64,000 bases of DNA from an uncultured Subdoligranulum sp. (GTDB lineage Bacteria; Bacillota; Clostridia; Oscillospirales; Ruminococcaceae). Positions within the stretch are counted from its first letter, which is position 1. Every line of letters begins with the position of its first letter. The notes under the pieces are model-generated. The model was not told where the DNA came from and did no database searches. It saw nothing but the letters and a program-made list of their open reading frames with translations. Shown one piece after another: positions 63,430 through 64,000 of this stretch. Both the position numbers and the translations under genes were made by a program. The stretch covers positions 1 to 64,000 of the forward strand of contig CAJFMB010000003.1 of the NCBI GenBank assembly GCA_904390925.1, in the 5' to 3' direction.

Positions 63430-63602
63430 GAAGATCTCTCCTTCCTCTGTTTCTGTTTTACCATACCGATAGTTCAAATGCAATGGGCCCGGATGAATGC
63501 TTTCCCTTTACTTTGGCGGAAAACTTCCTTATAATAAAACTTCATGGCCCTTCGCCTGCGCTCTGACAGCGGGACGGGGCAAACATGACAGGAGGAATCA
63601 AG

Positions 63603-64000
63603 ATGAAACAGATCAGAAGACCCGTCGCCCTGATGCTGGCTGGACTTGCGGCCCTCTCCCTGACAGCCTGCGGCGGCGCCGGCAGCTCTGCCGCCACCGG
63701 GGAGACTGCCGAGATTGCGGAGGCAGCGGCAGAATCCTATACCGGGCCACTGTACCAGGTATCGCTGGTGAATCTGCGGGAAAATGGTGCGCCGGATTTT
63801 TCCGAGCTCAGCACCGGAGAACCCGGCCAATACCTGGGATATTACAAGGGCATCGTTCTGTGGAAGAACTTCCGGGAAAATGATACCTTCCGGATCTGGT
63901 CCGACTATCAGGACGGCGCGTATGAGAGCAAGTTCTGCGATGCCGACCTGCAGGAGCTGCCGCTGACGGGAAAGCTGACCCTGATGACCGGCTACCAGGG
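63603..64000 (+). CDS. Lipoprotein of unknown function (runs off the window end)
   Basis: MKQIRRPVALMLAGLAALSLTACGGAGSSAATGETAEIAEAAAESYTGPLYQVSLVNLRENG...; lipobox LTAC; no stop before the window end. Confidence 0.8.
   Translation, partial: MKQIRRPVALMLAGLAALSLTACGGAGSSAATGETAEIAEAAAESYTGPLYQVSLVNLRENGAPDFSELSTGEPGQYLGYYKGIVLWKNFRENDTFRIWSDYQDGAYESKFCDADLQELPLTGKLTLMTGYQ

Noticed and set aside
1-64000. Prophage, IS/transposon, CRISPR-Cas, restriction-modification or retron systems
   Set aside because: No integrase, transposase, phage structural, cas, methylase/restriction or reverse-transcriptase motifs were recognised in the supplied translations.

Overview
The window is a chromosomal segment from a high-GC, butyrate-type Firmicute. 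The gene content suggests an Oscillospiraceae/Ruminococcaceae-like bacterium; this is an inference and no taxon is proven. It is mostly housekeeping: ptb-buk, infC-rpmI-rplT, dprA-topA-trmFO, plsX-rnc-smc-ftsY-rdgB, yhbY-nadD-yqeK-LCP-rsfS-leuS, rpsU, efp, serC-serA, a complete rnfCDGEAB operon, one tRNA-Val(CAC), a GH53 galactanase, an ECF sigma/anti-sigma operon, ccdA/tlpA and an HtrA protease. I saw no CRISPR array, prophage, IS element or rRNA. The accessory highlight is a minus-strand operon of about 11 kb (28.2-39.3 kb), bounded by a readable promoter and terminator. It encodes an ABC-2 polysaccharide exporter, a GT52-like glycosyltransferase, KdsB-like and KdsC-like proteins, an HMGL-aldolase fused to an MptE/DUF115-like domain, and further glycosyltransferases. 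No recognisable PEP-dependent KdsA/NeuB synthase is present. This looks like a surface glycan with a non-canonical ulosonic-acid pathway. Other leads are: infC probably starting at ATC behind an attenuator; a Rex-like operator on the ptb-buk promoter; mutually exclusive helices upstream of leuS; a G9 tract that breaks a BlaI-like regulator; a 24-bp palindrome upstream of rnf; a matched pair of operator-like repeats flanking the galactanase promoter; a structured orphan intergenic element after the tRNA; twin terminators bracketing the ECF operon; and a GNAT-methyltransferase fusion. All calls come from reading the sequence and supplied translations; no database search was run.
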